This document shows, in pieces, positions 20,157-28,005 of a stretch of 64,000 bases of DNA. The notes under the pieces are model-generated. The model made no database searches and was not told where the DNA came from. It saw only the letters and a program-made list of their open reading frames with translations. The stretch's first letter is position 1, and every line of letters starts with the position of its first letter. A program made the position numbers and the translations under genes. Location: positions 1,922,001 to 1,986,000 of the forward strand of contig NZ_CP051261.1 of NCBI RefSeq assembly GCF_014236855.1, given 5' to 3'. Source of the stretch: Xanthomonas sp. SI. Lineage in GTDB: Bacteria > Pseudomonadota > Gammaproteobacteria > Xanthomonadales > Xanthomonadaceae.

Positions 20157-20183
20157 ACCCGGGCGCGCAGCGCGCGCCGGGTG
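20157..20183 (-). other. GC-rich hairpin between rpsB and tsf
   Basis: ACCCGGGCGCGC and GCGCGCCGGGT form a long stem with an AGC loop and a single bulged G. It has no T-run. It lies in the 148-bp rpsB-tsf spacer, where relatives often have an attenuating or processing structure that sets the S2 to EF-Ts ratio. The role is inferred. Confidence 0.5.
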
Positions 20184-20221
20184 GCGACTGCGCATGCTCG
20201 CGCAATCGCATGGCGCGCCGA

Positions 20222-21025
20222 TTACTCGGCGGCGGGAGCGGCGGCTTCTTCGGCCTTCTTGCCGTTCTTGCGCGGGCCGCGGCCCTTGTCGTCGCCGGCT
20301 TCGCTGCTGAACTCTTCCTCGCGCACGCTGGCGGCGTTCGGCGCGGCGGCCTTGCCTTCCAGCACGGCGTCGGCGGCGGCGCGGGCGTACAGCTGCACGG
20401 CACGGATGGCGTCGTCGTTGCCCGGGATGGCGTAGTCCACCAGTTCCGGGTTGTAGTTGGTGTCGACCACCGCGATCACCGGGATGCCGAGCTTCTTGGC
20501 TTCCTTGATGGCGATGTCTTCATGGCCGATGTCGATGACGAACAGCGCGTCGGGCAGGCGGTTCATTTCCTTGATGCCGCCCAGCGAGGCCAGCAGCTTC
20601 TCGCGCTCGCGGCGCAGGGTCAGCACTTCGTGCTTGACCAGCTTGTCGAAGGTGCCGTCGGTTTCCGCCGCTTCCAGTTCCTTCAGGCGCGCCACCGATT
20701 GCTTGACGGTGCGGAAGTTGGTCAGCGTGCCGCCCAGCCAGCGCTGGGTCATGAACGGCTGGCCGCAACGCTCGGCTTCTTCCTTCACCGAGTCGCGGGC
20801 GCTGCGCTTGGTGCCCAGGAACAGGATGGTGCCGCGCTTCTGCGCGACGCTGGAGATGAAGTTCATCGCGTCGTTGAACAGCGGAACCGTCTTCTCGAGG
20901 TTGATGATGTGGATCTTGCCGCGCGCGCCGAAGATGTACGGCGCCATCTTGGGGTTCCAGTAGCGGGTCTGGTGGCCGAAGTGGACGCCGGCTTCCAGCA
21001 TCTGACGCATGGTGACTTGGGGCAT
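20222..21025 (-). CDS. rpsB: 30S ribosomal protein S2
   Basis: Small-subunit protein. The protein has 267 residues. The N-terminus [27 protein letters not shown] and the segments [25 protein letters not shown] and [14 protein letters not shown] are diagnostic. The last ~35 residues form a charged low-complexity tail ([20 protein letters not shown]) typical of xanthomonads. The ATG at 21025 has AGGAG 10 nt upstream. A long 5' leader lies upstream with a good promoter at 21262-21290. Confidence 0.97.
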   Translation of the reverse strand: MPQVTMRQMLEAGVHFGHQTRYWNPKMAPYIFGARGKIHIINLEKTVPLFNDAMNFISSVAQKRGTILFLGTKRSARDSVKEEAERCGQPFMTQRWLGGTLTNFRTVKQSVARLKELEAAETDGTFDKLVKHEVLTLRREREKLLASLGGIKEMNRLPDALFVIDIGHEDIAIKEAKKLGIPVIAVVDTNYNPELVDYAIPGNDDAIRAVQLYARAAADAVLEGKAAAPNAASVREEEFSSEAGDDKGRGPRKNGKKAEEAAAPAAE

Positions 21026-21261
21026 TGCAGTGACTCCTGATGGGGAACCGGCCGTGCGCGGGCAAGTAGGGTGAAGCCGCGCATGGACGTGCAGGCCTGC
21101 GACGGCGTGCACGACGATTCCGGGGTTGGGCCTCCCTGCAGCCTCCGTGACCGAACTCCTCGCGGAGCACCCCGGCACGGGCGATGGCAGCAGGTGTGTA
21201 TTCGCCGGTGCGTCCGGCGTGGACGGTTCGCTGGCCCTGGCGGGCGCAACAAAGCAGCGGA

Positions 21262-21290
21262 ACTATAACGGGCTGCGGCCCTGCGCGCAA
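21262..21290 (-). promoter_or_regulatory. Probable rpsB promoter
   Basis: On the minus strand, TTGCGC (21285-21290) is separated by 17 nt from TATAGT (21262-21267). The -10 is one base from consensus; the -35 is weaker. Transcription would begin near 21255, giving an rpsB leader of about 230 nt, enough for S2-mediated autoregulation as known for rpsB in other gammaproteobacteria. Confidence 0.6.
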
Positions 21291-21306
21291 ATGCGCGCCG
21301 GCCGGG

Positions 21307-22017
21307 TCATTCGGCCAGCAGCGGCTGCAGCTCGGCCTGGTTGTCGAGCCGGGCGGCGAAATGGCCGCCGCGCGCGGTGCCGAACTCGACCGGCAGCGGC
21401 CAGCGCTTCTGTTCCCCGGCCAGCACGTAGCCGGCCAGGTTGTGGAACAGGGTCAGCTGGCGCCCGTCGGCGCCGACGTGGCTCAGGTCGCTGAGCCGCG
21501 CGTGCGCCTTGCCGCGGTTGCGCACCTGCAGTTCGGGGCCGTAGGCGCCGGCGACCAGGCTGGCACTGAGCGCGGCGGCCGGTGCGGTACCGGGCGGGGA
21601 CAGGAACACCGGGGTGGAATAGCGCAGCAGCAGGCGCGGATCGGCGGCTACGTCCGCGTCCGGGCGTTCTTCCAGCACCAGGCGGTAGGCGAGCTCGCCG
21701 TCGGTCGCGGCCGGCCCGGTACGCACCACCCGCAGCAGCTGCCGCCCCTGCGCGGGGATGTCGATCAGGCGCGGGCTGACCTGGACATCGTCGGTCGCCT
21801 GCAATTGCTCCATGCCTTCTGCCTGGTGCCAACGGTACAGCTTGGCCTGCGCCTGCCAGGTCCGGTCCTGGGTATTGCTTAACCAGATCTCGGCGGTCTG
21901 GGCGCCGGGCGGGATCTGCACGATGGTCGGGCTGATGCGCACGCCGGCGGCCGCGGCCAGGCTCGGCAGCAGCGCCAGCAGCAGGCCGGCGATCCAACCG
22001 CTAGGGCGGCCGCTCAC
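21307..22017 (-). CDS. Pilus assembly chaperone (second, PapD/CsuC-like)
   Basis: Periplasmic chaperone that would cap pilus subunits by donor-strand complementation. The protein has 236 residues with a signal peptide ending near LAAAA. The two Ig-like domains show the family pattern: ISPTIVQIPPGAQTAEIWLSNT at the first strands, QLLRVVRTG as the subunit-binding F1-G1 edge, and YRLVLEE. The second domain starts near YSTPVFL. It starts with GTG at 22017, immediately after the TAA of the upstream gene. It is the last gene of the pilus operon and the second chaperone in it. Confidence 0.88.
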   Translation of the reverse strand: MSGRPSGWIAGLLLALLPSLAAAAGVRISPTIVQIPPGAQTAEIWLSNTQDRTWQAQAKLYRWHQAEGMEQLQATDDVQVSPRLIDIPAQGRQLLRVVRTGPAATDGELAYRLVLEERPDADVAADPRLLLRYSTPVFLSPPGTAPAAALSASLVAGAYGPELQVRNRGKAHARLSDLSHVGADGRQLTLFHNLAGYVLAGEQKRWPLPVEFGTARGGHFAARLDNQAELQPLLAE

Positions 22018-22335
22018 TTAGAACGCGACCGTGGCGTAGCGCGAATCCTGGCGCGGCAATCCTTCGGCCAGACTCAGGCTCAGCGCCAGCGCGTTGGGCG
22101 CGGCGATGCCATCGATGTTGACCTGGTAGGGCAGCGGGCGGCTGCAGGCCACCTGCGCGGCGGCCGCGCCCGGCTGGCTGCGGCCGGCGGTGTCGATCTC
22201 GCAGCTGCCCATCAGGCGGATGCCGACCCGGAACGCCGTGTTTTCGTTCGCGCCGGGATTCTGCGCCGCCGCGCTCGCGCAGACGGCGCACAGGCCAGCG
22301 AGCAGCAGCGATTGCATGAACGGGCTGGCGGTCAT
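22018..22335 (-). CDS. Small SCPU-like pilus subunit
   Basis: The protein has 105 residues with a signal peptide (QSLLLAGLCAVCASAAAQ). FRVGIRLMGSCEID and VACSRPLPYQVNIDG resemble the first strands of spore-coat-U (SCPU) pilins, and the C-terminal RYATVAF resembles their last strand. The middle LxYxLYxD...WG region of a full SCPU domain is missing. Probably a shortened minor subunit paired with the chaperone that follows immediately; a degenerate pilin is the alternative. Confidence 0.6.
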   Translation of the reverse strand: MTASPFMQSLLLAGLCAVCASAAAQNPGANENTAFRVGIRLMGSCEIDTAGRSQPGAAAAQVACSRPLPYQVNIDGIAAPNALALSLSLAEGLPRQDSRYATVAF

Positions 22336-22417
22336 GATGGTGGTATTCCCAAGAGGATGCGACAGATAACGGCGTGCCGTGCAGCAACTTTACCGCGTCC
22401 GCGCCGACGTTTATCTC

Positions 22418-23434
22418 TCAGTAGGTCACAGTCACCTTGACCACGTCGCTGTAGCTGCCGGGGGGCGGGGTCTGTGCTGCAGGCACCTGGCCGTACAGGG
22501 TCAGCGATTGGGTGCTGCCGGTTCCGGTGCCGGTCTGGGTATCGCTGTTCAGGGTGCTGCCCCAGCGCTGGCTGCGTGCCGCGTCACGGTACAGCTCGTA
22601 GCGCAGGTACTGGCCTGCGGCATTGCGCATGCGCCGGAGGTTGCCGCTGGCGTACTGGCCGTTGTCCAGGCTGACCTGCCAGGCGGTGCGCCGGCGGCAG
22701 TTCATGCTCAGCGCGGTGGTGTAGTTCAGTGCGCTGTCGACCAGGCCGGACTGGCTGCCGAAGTCCAGGTCGGCGATGCTGGCGATGGTGCACAGCGTGG
22801 CCGCGTTGGCCGAACTCACGAACGGGAACTGCGCCGCGGTGGCGCCGCCGGTGCCGCCGGTGGTGCAAGAGGCGGGCATGCTGGCCGGGGTGCCGATCAG
22901 CGGTTCGTCGTAGCGGTATTGCAGGTTGGTGAACACCCCGCTGAAGCTGTTCTGGTACAGCCCGGTGGCGATGCCGCTCTGCAGCGGGACGCGTCCATAG
23001 ATGGTGTAGCTGGCGCTGCCGCTGCCGCCGGTCAGCAGCGACGAATAGGTCAGGTCCACCTGCAGCGGCGTGGAGGCGTTCAGTGCGCTGCCCCAGATCA
23101 GGCTGCGGGCGCTGTCGCGGTACAGCTGGAAGCCGAGGCTGTCGCTGAGCGGGTTGAGCATGCGCCGCGCCGCGATGCCCAAGCCGCCGCCCTGCGCGCC
23201 CTCGCCGATGTTCAGGCACATGCGCACATAGATCGTGCCCAGGATGCTGAGCGCGCCGGTCTGGCAGGTGACCGTGATCTGCGCGCTGCTGTCGGTGGCG
23301 GCGCTGGCGGAGACGTTGCCGAAATCCAGCGCGGTGGTCACCGCCGTGCAGGTGGTGGCGGCGGCTGCCGGCGCTGGCGCCAGCGCCGCGGCCACCGCCA
23401 GCAGCGCGCCGCACTGCCATGCGCGACGGATCAC
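22418..23434 (-). CDS. Two-domain SCPU (spore coat U) pilus tip subunit, CsuE-like
   Basis: Secreted pilus subunit, probably the tip adhesin of an archaic chaperone-usher pilus. The protein has 338 residues: a signal peptide (GALLAVAAALAPAPAAAA), then two SCPU domains. The first runs from CTAVTTALDFGNVSA to about 175. The second runs from CTIASIADLDFGSQSG to the C-terminal GSYSDVVKVTVTY. Each carries the F/YxLYRDxARSxxWGS motif (FQLYRDSARSLIWGS, YELYRDAARSQRWGS). It starts with GTG at 23434 overlapping the usher stop by 4 nt. A two-domain organisation matches CsuE of Acinetobacter. Confidence 0.87.
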   Translation of the reverse strand: MIRRAWQCGALLAVAAALAPAPAAAATTCTAVTTALDFGNVSASAATDSSAQITVTCQTGALSILGTIYVRMCLNIGEGAQGGGLGIAARRMLNPLSDSLGFQLYRDSARSLIWGSALNASTPLQVDLTYSSLLTGGSGSASYTIYGRVPLQSGIATGLYQNSFSGVFTNLQYRYDEPLIGTPASMPASCTTGGTGGATAAQFPFVSSANAATLCTIASIADLDFGSQSGLVDSALNYTTALSMNCRRRTAWQVSLDNGQYASGNLRRMRNAAGQYLRYELYRDAARSQRWGSTLNSDTQTGTGTGSTQSLTLYGQVPAAQTPPPGSYSDVVKVTVTY

Positions 23435-25794
23435 GGCGCCGGCCCTGCGCTGCAGCGCAGCGGCCCCAGGCGGGCCGGGCGCCGTTGCGGCGCGTATTCG
23501 ATCGTGACCCTGCAGCTGCCTGCAGCCATGTCCACCTCCAGTTCGTTGCGGCCGAGCTTCAGCCCTTCCAGGTAGGCCTCGCCGTCGTAGCCGACCACCG
23601 CGGCGATGCCCGGGCCGCGCACCCGGCTGCCGACCGGTAGCGGCGCGTGCTGCGCATCGTGCAGTTGCACCAGGACGCCGTCGCTGCTGCGGATCGGGAA
23701 GTCCACCACTACGCCGCTGCGGTCGCGCGGCACCACGATCTGGTCGACCCGCTCCGGACGCATCTGCGGCGGCAGCTGCATCGGGTCGATCGATACCTGG
23801 TTGTGCTGCCAGCCCATCAGCGGCGTGATCAGCAGGAAGCCGCGTGCGTCGGTGACCCCGATCGGGCGGTTTTCCAGCAGCACCGGCACGTCGGCGATGC
23901 CGCCGGTGGAAACCAGGGCGAAGGCCTGGTCGAGATCGCGGCTGGGGAACCAGCCGCCGCCGATCCAGGCCAGGCCGCCGGAAGCTTCGGCATAGCCATA
24001 GGCCTGGCCGCCGTAGCTGGCCAGGCCGGCGGCATAGCGTGCGGTGTCGCCCCGCCAGGTGGCCTCGGCCAGGCCGCCGGCGCTGTCCTGGCCGCTGCGC
24101 GCCTGCAGCCGCCAGCCGCTGCCGCCGTCGGCGGCGGCCGAGCGGCTGAGATCGGCCGCCATGCTCATGCGCTCGCCGACCCGCTGCAGCGCGACGCTGG
24201 CCTGGCGCGCGCCACTGAGCGCGATCGACCAGCCCAGGTACATGCTGCGATCGCTGGCTTGGTCCAGATTCTGGTTGACGCTCAGGTTCAGCGAGGACTG
24301 CCATGGCAGCGCCCGGGTCCAGAACAGGCTGGCATAGCGCACATCGCCGCTGTCCGGGTAGGACAGGCGCACATAGCTCATCGACACGTTGCCGACCTGC
24401 TCCCAGCTGACCCCGGCCAGCGCGCGTTCGCTGATCCGCGGCGGCGGTGCGCCGTATTGCGAGGCCACGTCGCGATAGCCGCGCTGCGCGCGCTGGGTAT
24501 CCATCGAGACGTTGAAGCGGCCGTTGTTCCAGCGGTAGCTGAGCGCGTACTGGCGGCCGCTCAGGCCATTGCCCTGGCTGTGCGCCAATGACGCGCCGAC
24601 CACCCCGGCCCGCGGTAGCAGCCAGATGCCGCCGGCACCGGCGTTGCGGATGCCGGCGCCGGCCTCGGCATGGGCCTCGGCGGTGAAGCCGGCGCTGAGG
24701 CCGCGGCGCCAACTGGCGCTGCCGACGGTATCGCCGGCATAGGCAAAGGCGTCGCTGCCATAGCCCTCGCGGACCCGGCCCAGCGCCAGCGACCAGTCGT
24801 CCAGGCCATCGGCCAGCAGGTCCTGGGTGGCGTAGAACGGGAACTCGACCGAACGGCTGCGCCCGTAGGCGTCGGTGATGACCAGTTGCGCGTTGCCGGC
24901 GCCGTCCACGCCGGGCGCGGCGGACAGCTGGAACGGCCCGGCCGGCAGCTCCGAGCCGTACTGGCGGATGCCGTTGACGTATAGGTCCACGCTCGACGGC
25001 ACCGTCACTTCGCCGAGGAATTCCGGCAGCGGGGTGGTCACGCGGTACGGCTGCAGGCCGAAATCGCGGCCCACGCGGATCCCGCCCAGACGCAGCGTGC
25101 GGCTCCAACTGGTGCTGCTGCTCAGCGTATCGCCGACCACCACGCTGGTCATGCTCTCGGGCAGCGACCACCACCATTGCGTGTCCAGGCGGATCGCCTG
25201 GCTGCGCCAGTCGCGCCGCGGCTCGCGGTACAGACGGCCGACGAAGGATTGGCGGAACATGCCGCGGCCGAGCACGCCGTCGCCCAGGCCGAAGGCGCGC
25301 AGTTCGCCGCTCGCGGTGAGATTGCTGGCGCTGCCCTGGCGGCTGGCGTACAGGTCGTAGTCCAGCAGCGCGCCGGGCGAACTGGTCGCCGGCAGCGCCG
25401 GGCCGCTGCCCTGCGCGTCGATGCGGGTCAGCGGCACGTCGAGCAGCGCCACCGGCGCATCGATCGCCAGTTGCTGCAGGCCGGCGTCGTAGCGGTAGCG
25501 CACCCCGTCCAGGTCTTCCAGGGCGATCGCCGCGTCGGCGGGGTCGGCGCCGATACGCAGGCCCAGCTGACGCAGCGTGGCCGCATCGGCGAGCATGCGC
25601 GCGCCGTCGCGTTCGAAGCGGAACAGTCCAGGCTTGCGGGTTTCGTTCAGGGTGACCTCCAGGTACAGCGTTTCCTGGTCCGGGGGCGGGCCGCTGGGCT
25701 GGGCGGCGGCGAGGTGTGCGGCGCTCGCCCACAGCGCCAGCAGCAGCTCAAGGAGCCTGTGCGTCCAGCGCGAGCGACTGAGCAATGGGCTCAC
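23431..25794 (-). CDS. Outer membrane usher protein (FimD/PapC family, CsuD-like)
   Basis: Outer-membrane pore and assembly platform of the pilus. The protein has about 787 residues. A signal peptide lies in HRLLELLLALWASAAHLAAAQ. The N-terminal chaperone-docking domain includes LYLEVTLNETRKPGLFRFERDG. The 24-strand barrel and plug follow (FLGEVTVPSSVDLYVNGIRQYGSE and LPAGPFQLSAAPGVDGAGNAQLVITDAYGR). C-terminal domains contain LEGLKLGRNELEVDM. I chose a GTG start at 25794, overlapping the upstream chaperone by 47 nt, because it gives a complete signal peptide; a TTG nine bases further in is possible. Confidence 0.9.
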   Translation of the reverse strand: MSPLLSRSRWTHRLLELLLALWASAAHLAAAQPSGPPPDQETLYLEVTLNETRKPGLFRFERDGARMLADAATLRQLGLRIGADPADAAIALEDLDGVRYRYDAGLQQLAIDAPVALLDVPLTRIDAQGSGPALPATSSPGALLDYDLYASRQGSASNLTASGELRAFGLGDGVLGRGMFRQSFVGRLYREPRRDWRSQAIRLDTQWWWSLPESMTSVVVGDTLSSSTSWSRTLRLGGIRVGRDFGLQPYRVTTPLPEFLGEVTVPSSVDLYVNGIRQYGSELPAGPFQLSAAPGVDGAGNAQLVITDAYGRSRSVEFPFYATQDLLADGLDDWSLALGRVREGYGSDAFAYAGDTVGSASWRRGLSAGFTAEAHAEAGAGIRNAGAGGIWLLPRAGVVGASLAHSQGNGLSGRQYALSYRWNNGRFNVSMDTQRAQRGYRDVASQYGAPPPRISERALAGVSWEQVGNVSMSYVRLSYPDSGDVRYASLFWTRALPWQSSLNLSVNQNLDQASDRSMYLGWSIALSGARQASVALQRVGERMSMAADLSRSAAADGGSGWRLQARSGQDSAGGLAEATWRGDTARYAAGLASYGGQAYGYAEASGGLAWIGGGWFPSRDLDQAFALVSTGGIADVPVLLENRPIGVTDARGFLLITPLMGWQHNQVSIDPMQLPPQMRPERVDQIVVPRDRSGVVVDFPIRSSDGVLVQLHDAQHAPLPVGSRVRGPGIAAVVGYDGEAYLEGLKLGRNELEVDMAAGSCRVTIEYAPQRRPARLGPLRCSAGPAP

Positions 25795-26485
25795 CGTTGA
25801 TCGTGGCCTTGAACGTGCCGTCGGCACGCACCAGTGCAGGAGGAAGCGGCCAGCGCTTGTGTTGGCCCGGCAGCACGTAGCCGGCCAGACCGTCGGCGAT
25901 CGCGGCACGGGTGCCGTCGCTGGCGACGAAATGCAGGTCCACCAGCTGCGCGTGTTGGCTGCCCTGGTTGATGACCTCCAGCGCCGGTGCGGCGGCGTCG
26001 CGGATCAGCCGTGCCTGCAATGCGGGGGCCGCGGCGGCGGCCGGCTTGACGAAGATCGGCACCGAGTAGCGCAGCACGAACTGCAGGCCGGACGCGTTGG
26101 CCGTGGCGTCCGCCGACGGCAGTTCGTCGACCAGGACCCGATAGGTGTCCTCGGTGGTCCTGGGCGCATCGTCCAGGCGGATGATGCGTACCAGTTGTCG
26201 CGAGTGCGGCGCCAGTTCCAGCATCGGCGGGCTGATCGCGATCTTGTCGCTGGGGTCGAGCAGGTCCTCGCCGTCCTGCTGGCGCCAGCGGAATACCCGT
26301 ACCTGGGCCTGCAGCGGCGTGTCGCCGCTGTTGCTCAGCCACAGGCCCTGCGCCGACTGTTCCGCGGTCAACTGCACCGAGGTCGGTGCGACCTGCAGGC
26401 TGGCGGCCTGGGCTGCCAGGATCGCCGCCAGCCACAGCGCGGCGGCGATCGGCAAACGAAACACGAAAGGTCGGCGCAAGGGCAT
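25748..26485 (-). CDS. Periplasmic pilus chaperone (CsuC-like)
   Basis: Primary chaperone of the pilus operon. The protein has 245 residues with a signal peptide (FRLPIAAALWLAAILAAQA). The Ig-like fold begins SLQVAPTSVQLTAEQSAQGLWLSNSGD. The basic anchor region HSRQLVRIIRLDD and YRVLVDELP mark the F1-G1 subunit-binding edge. The C-terminal NLAGYV-type segment is present as GLAGYVLPGQHKRWPLP. It lies 13 nt downstream of the main pilin and overlaps the usher. Confidence 0.9.
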   Translation of the reverse strand: MPLRRPFVFRLPIAAALWLAAILAAQAASLQVAPTSVQLTAEQSAQGLWLSNSGDTPLQAQVRVFRWRQQDGEDLLDPSDKIAISPPMLELAPHSRQLVRIIRLDDAPRTTEDTYRVLVDELPSADATANASGLQFVLRYSVPIFVKPAAAAAPALQARLIRDAAAPALEVINQGSQHAQLVDLHFVASDGTRAAIADGLAGYVLPGQHKRWPLPPALVRADGTFKATINGEPIAQSLALDAQAP

Positions 26486-26498
26486 GGGAACGCTCCGG

Positions 26499-27002
26499 TT
26501 ACCAGGTCACAGTGGCGGTGACGACGTCGCTGTACGAACCGGCAGGGTAGTTGGTGCTGGCGACCTGGCCGTAGACGACGAGCGGTTGCACTGCACCATT
26601 GCCGGTACCGGCCTGGGTGTCGTTGCCGATGGTCGAGCCCCAGTTCTGCGTGCGCGCCGAGTTGCGGTACAGGGCGTACGGCACGCGCGAGGTATTGCCG
26701 GCGTCGGCGCTGCCCATGGTGCGCGAGGACACCGTCGCCCCGGAGCCGCTGCCGGCGTTGAGCGCGATGTTGTACGGCGTGCCCGAGGTGCAGCGCACGT
26801 TCAAGGTGCCGGTGCTGTTGATCGAGGTCTGGGTGGAGTTGACGCTGCCGAAATCGACGTCGGTTGGTGCGGTCTGGATGTCGCAGACGCTGGTGATCAC
26901 GATCTTGACGTTGAAGGTGCGCGAGTCGGTCTGGGCGGAAGCCACGCCGGTCCCGGCGGCCAGCAACGCGGTGATGGCGAGTGCGCGATGGAGTGCTTGC
27001 AT
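26499..27002 (-). CDS. SCPU-domain major pilin (CsuA/B-like)
   Basis: Likely main structural subunit of the archaic pilus. The protein has 167 residues. The signal peptide ends at GTGVASA, then TFNVKIVITSVCDIQTAP and DVDFGSV match the SCPU start. The middle has RVPYALYRNSARTQNWGSTIG and the end has PAGSYSDVVTATVTW. It is the first gene of the operon, as expected for the most abundant subunit. I chose the ATG at 27002 because it gives the signal peptide; an upstream in-frame ATG adds charged residues. Confidence 0.88.
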   Translation of the reverse strand: MQALHRALAITALLAAGTGVASAQTDSRTFNVKIVITSVCDIQTAPTDVDFGSVNSTQTSINSTGTLNVRCTSGTPYNIALNAGSGSGATVSSRTMGSADAGNTSRVPYALYRNSARTQNWGSTIGNDTQAGTGNGAVQPLVVYGQVASTNYPAGSYSDVVTATVTW

Positions 27003-27102
27003 GAGGTGAGGCTCTTCGGAATGACGGAGTCCGTCGGTACCGAAGCCAATGCAAAGTGTGGGCCAGTGCACATTTTTTTGGATGTTTATCTAGTTTTCAC
27101 GT

Positions 27103-27116
27103 GGGATGCGCATCCC
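27103..27116. promoter_or_regulatory. 14-bp palindrome in the pilin/map divergent region
   Basis: GGGATGCGCATCCC is a perfect palindrome about 100 bp upstream of the main pilin start and 112 bp upstream of map. Its position suits an operator for the pilus operon. TTGACT at 27128 on the plus strand could belong to a map promoter, but I find no convincing -10. No factor can be named. Confidence 0.4.
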
Positions 27117-27228
27117 TGTTTTGCGGGTTGACTTTTGTGAAGACGGCGGTCTTATGGACAGGCGACAAAAAATCGGCAGCGCGCATGGACGCGTTCAGGA
27201 AAGCCCCGAATGAGCGATAATGGTGGGT

Positions 27229-28005
27229 ATGACCGTCAATCTGAAAACCCCCCAGGACATCGAGAAGATGCGCATCGCCGGCCGCCTGGCCGCCGAGGTG
27301 CTGGACATCATCGGGCCGCATGTGAAGCCCGGCGTGACCACCGCCGAGCTGGACCGCATCTGCCACGACCACATCGTCAACGTGCAGCAGGCGGTGCCGG
27401 CCAATGTCGGCTATCGCGGCTACCCGAAGACGGTGTGCAGCTCGGTGAACAACGTGATCTGCCACGGCATCCCCAACGAGAGCAAGGTCCTCAAGGACGG
27501 CGACATCGTCAATATCGACGTCACCGTGATCAAGGACGGCTGGCATGGCGACACCAGCCGCATGTACTACGTCGGCACGCCGTCGGTGATGGCGCGGCGC
27601 CTGGTCGAGGCCACCTACGAGGCGATGTGGCGTGGCATCCGTGCGGTGCGGCCGGGCGCCACGCTCGGCGACGTCGGCCACGCGATCCAGCAGTACGCCG
27701 AAGGCGAGCGTTTCAGCGTGGTGCGCGAGTACTGCGGCCACGGCATCGGCAAGGTCTACCACGACGAGCCGCAGGTGCTGCACTACGGCCGCCCCGGCGA
27801 AGGCCTGGTGCTGAAGCAGGGCATGACCTTCACCATCGAGCCGATGATCAACGAAGGCTCGCGCTATACCCGCGTGCTGCCGGACGGCTGGACCGTGGTG
27901 ACCAAGGACCGCAAGCTGTCGGCGCAGTGGGAGCACATGATCGCGGTCACCGAGGACGGCGTGGAAGTGCTGACCTTGTCGCCCGGCGGCCTCGGCGAGC
28001 CGTGA
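27229..28005 (+). CDS. map: Methionine aminopeptidase, type I
   Basis: Removes the initiator Met from nascent proteins. The protein has 258 residues from ATG 27229 (MTVNLKTPQDIEKMR); an ATG at 27220 would add MVG. The five metal ligands are visible in context: NIDVTVIKDGWHGDTSRMY (two Asp), CGHGIGKVYHDEPQ (His), TFTIEPMIN (Glu) and SAQWEHMIAVTEDG (Glu). The stop overlaps the GTG start of glnD. In E. coli map is the direct divergent neighbour of rpsB; here the pilus operon lies between them. Confidence 0.96.
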   Translation: MTVNLKTPQDIEKMRIAGRLAAEVLDIIGPHVKPGVTTAELDRICHDHIVNVQQAVPANVGYRGYPKTVCSSVNNVICHGIPNESKVLKDGDIVNIDVTVIKDGWHGDTSRMYYVGTPSVMARRLVEATYEAMWRGIRAVRPGATLGDVGHAIQQYAEGERFSVVREYCGHGIGKVYHDEPQVLHYGRPGEGLVLKQGMTFTIEPMINEGSRYTRVLPDGWTVVTKDRKLSAQWEHMIAVTEDGVEVLTLSPGGLGEP

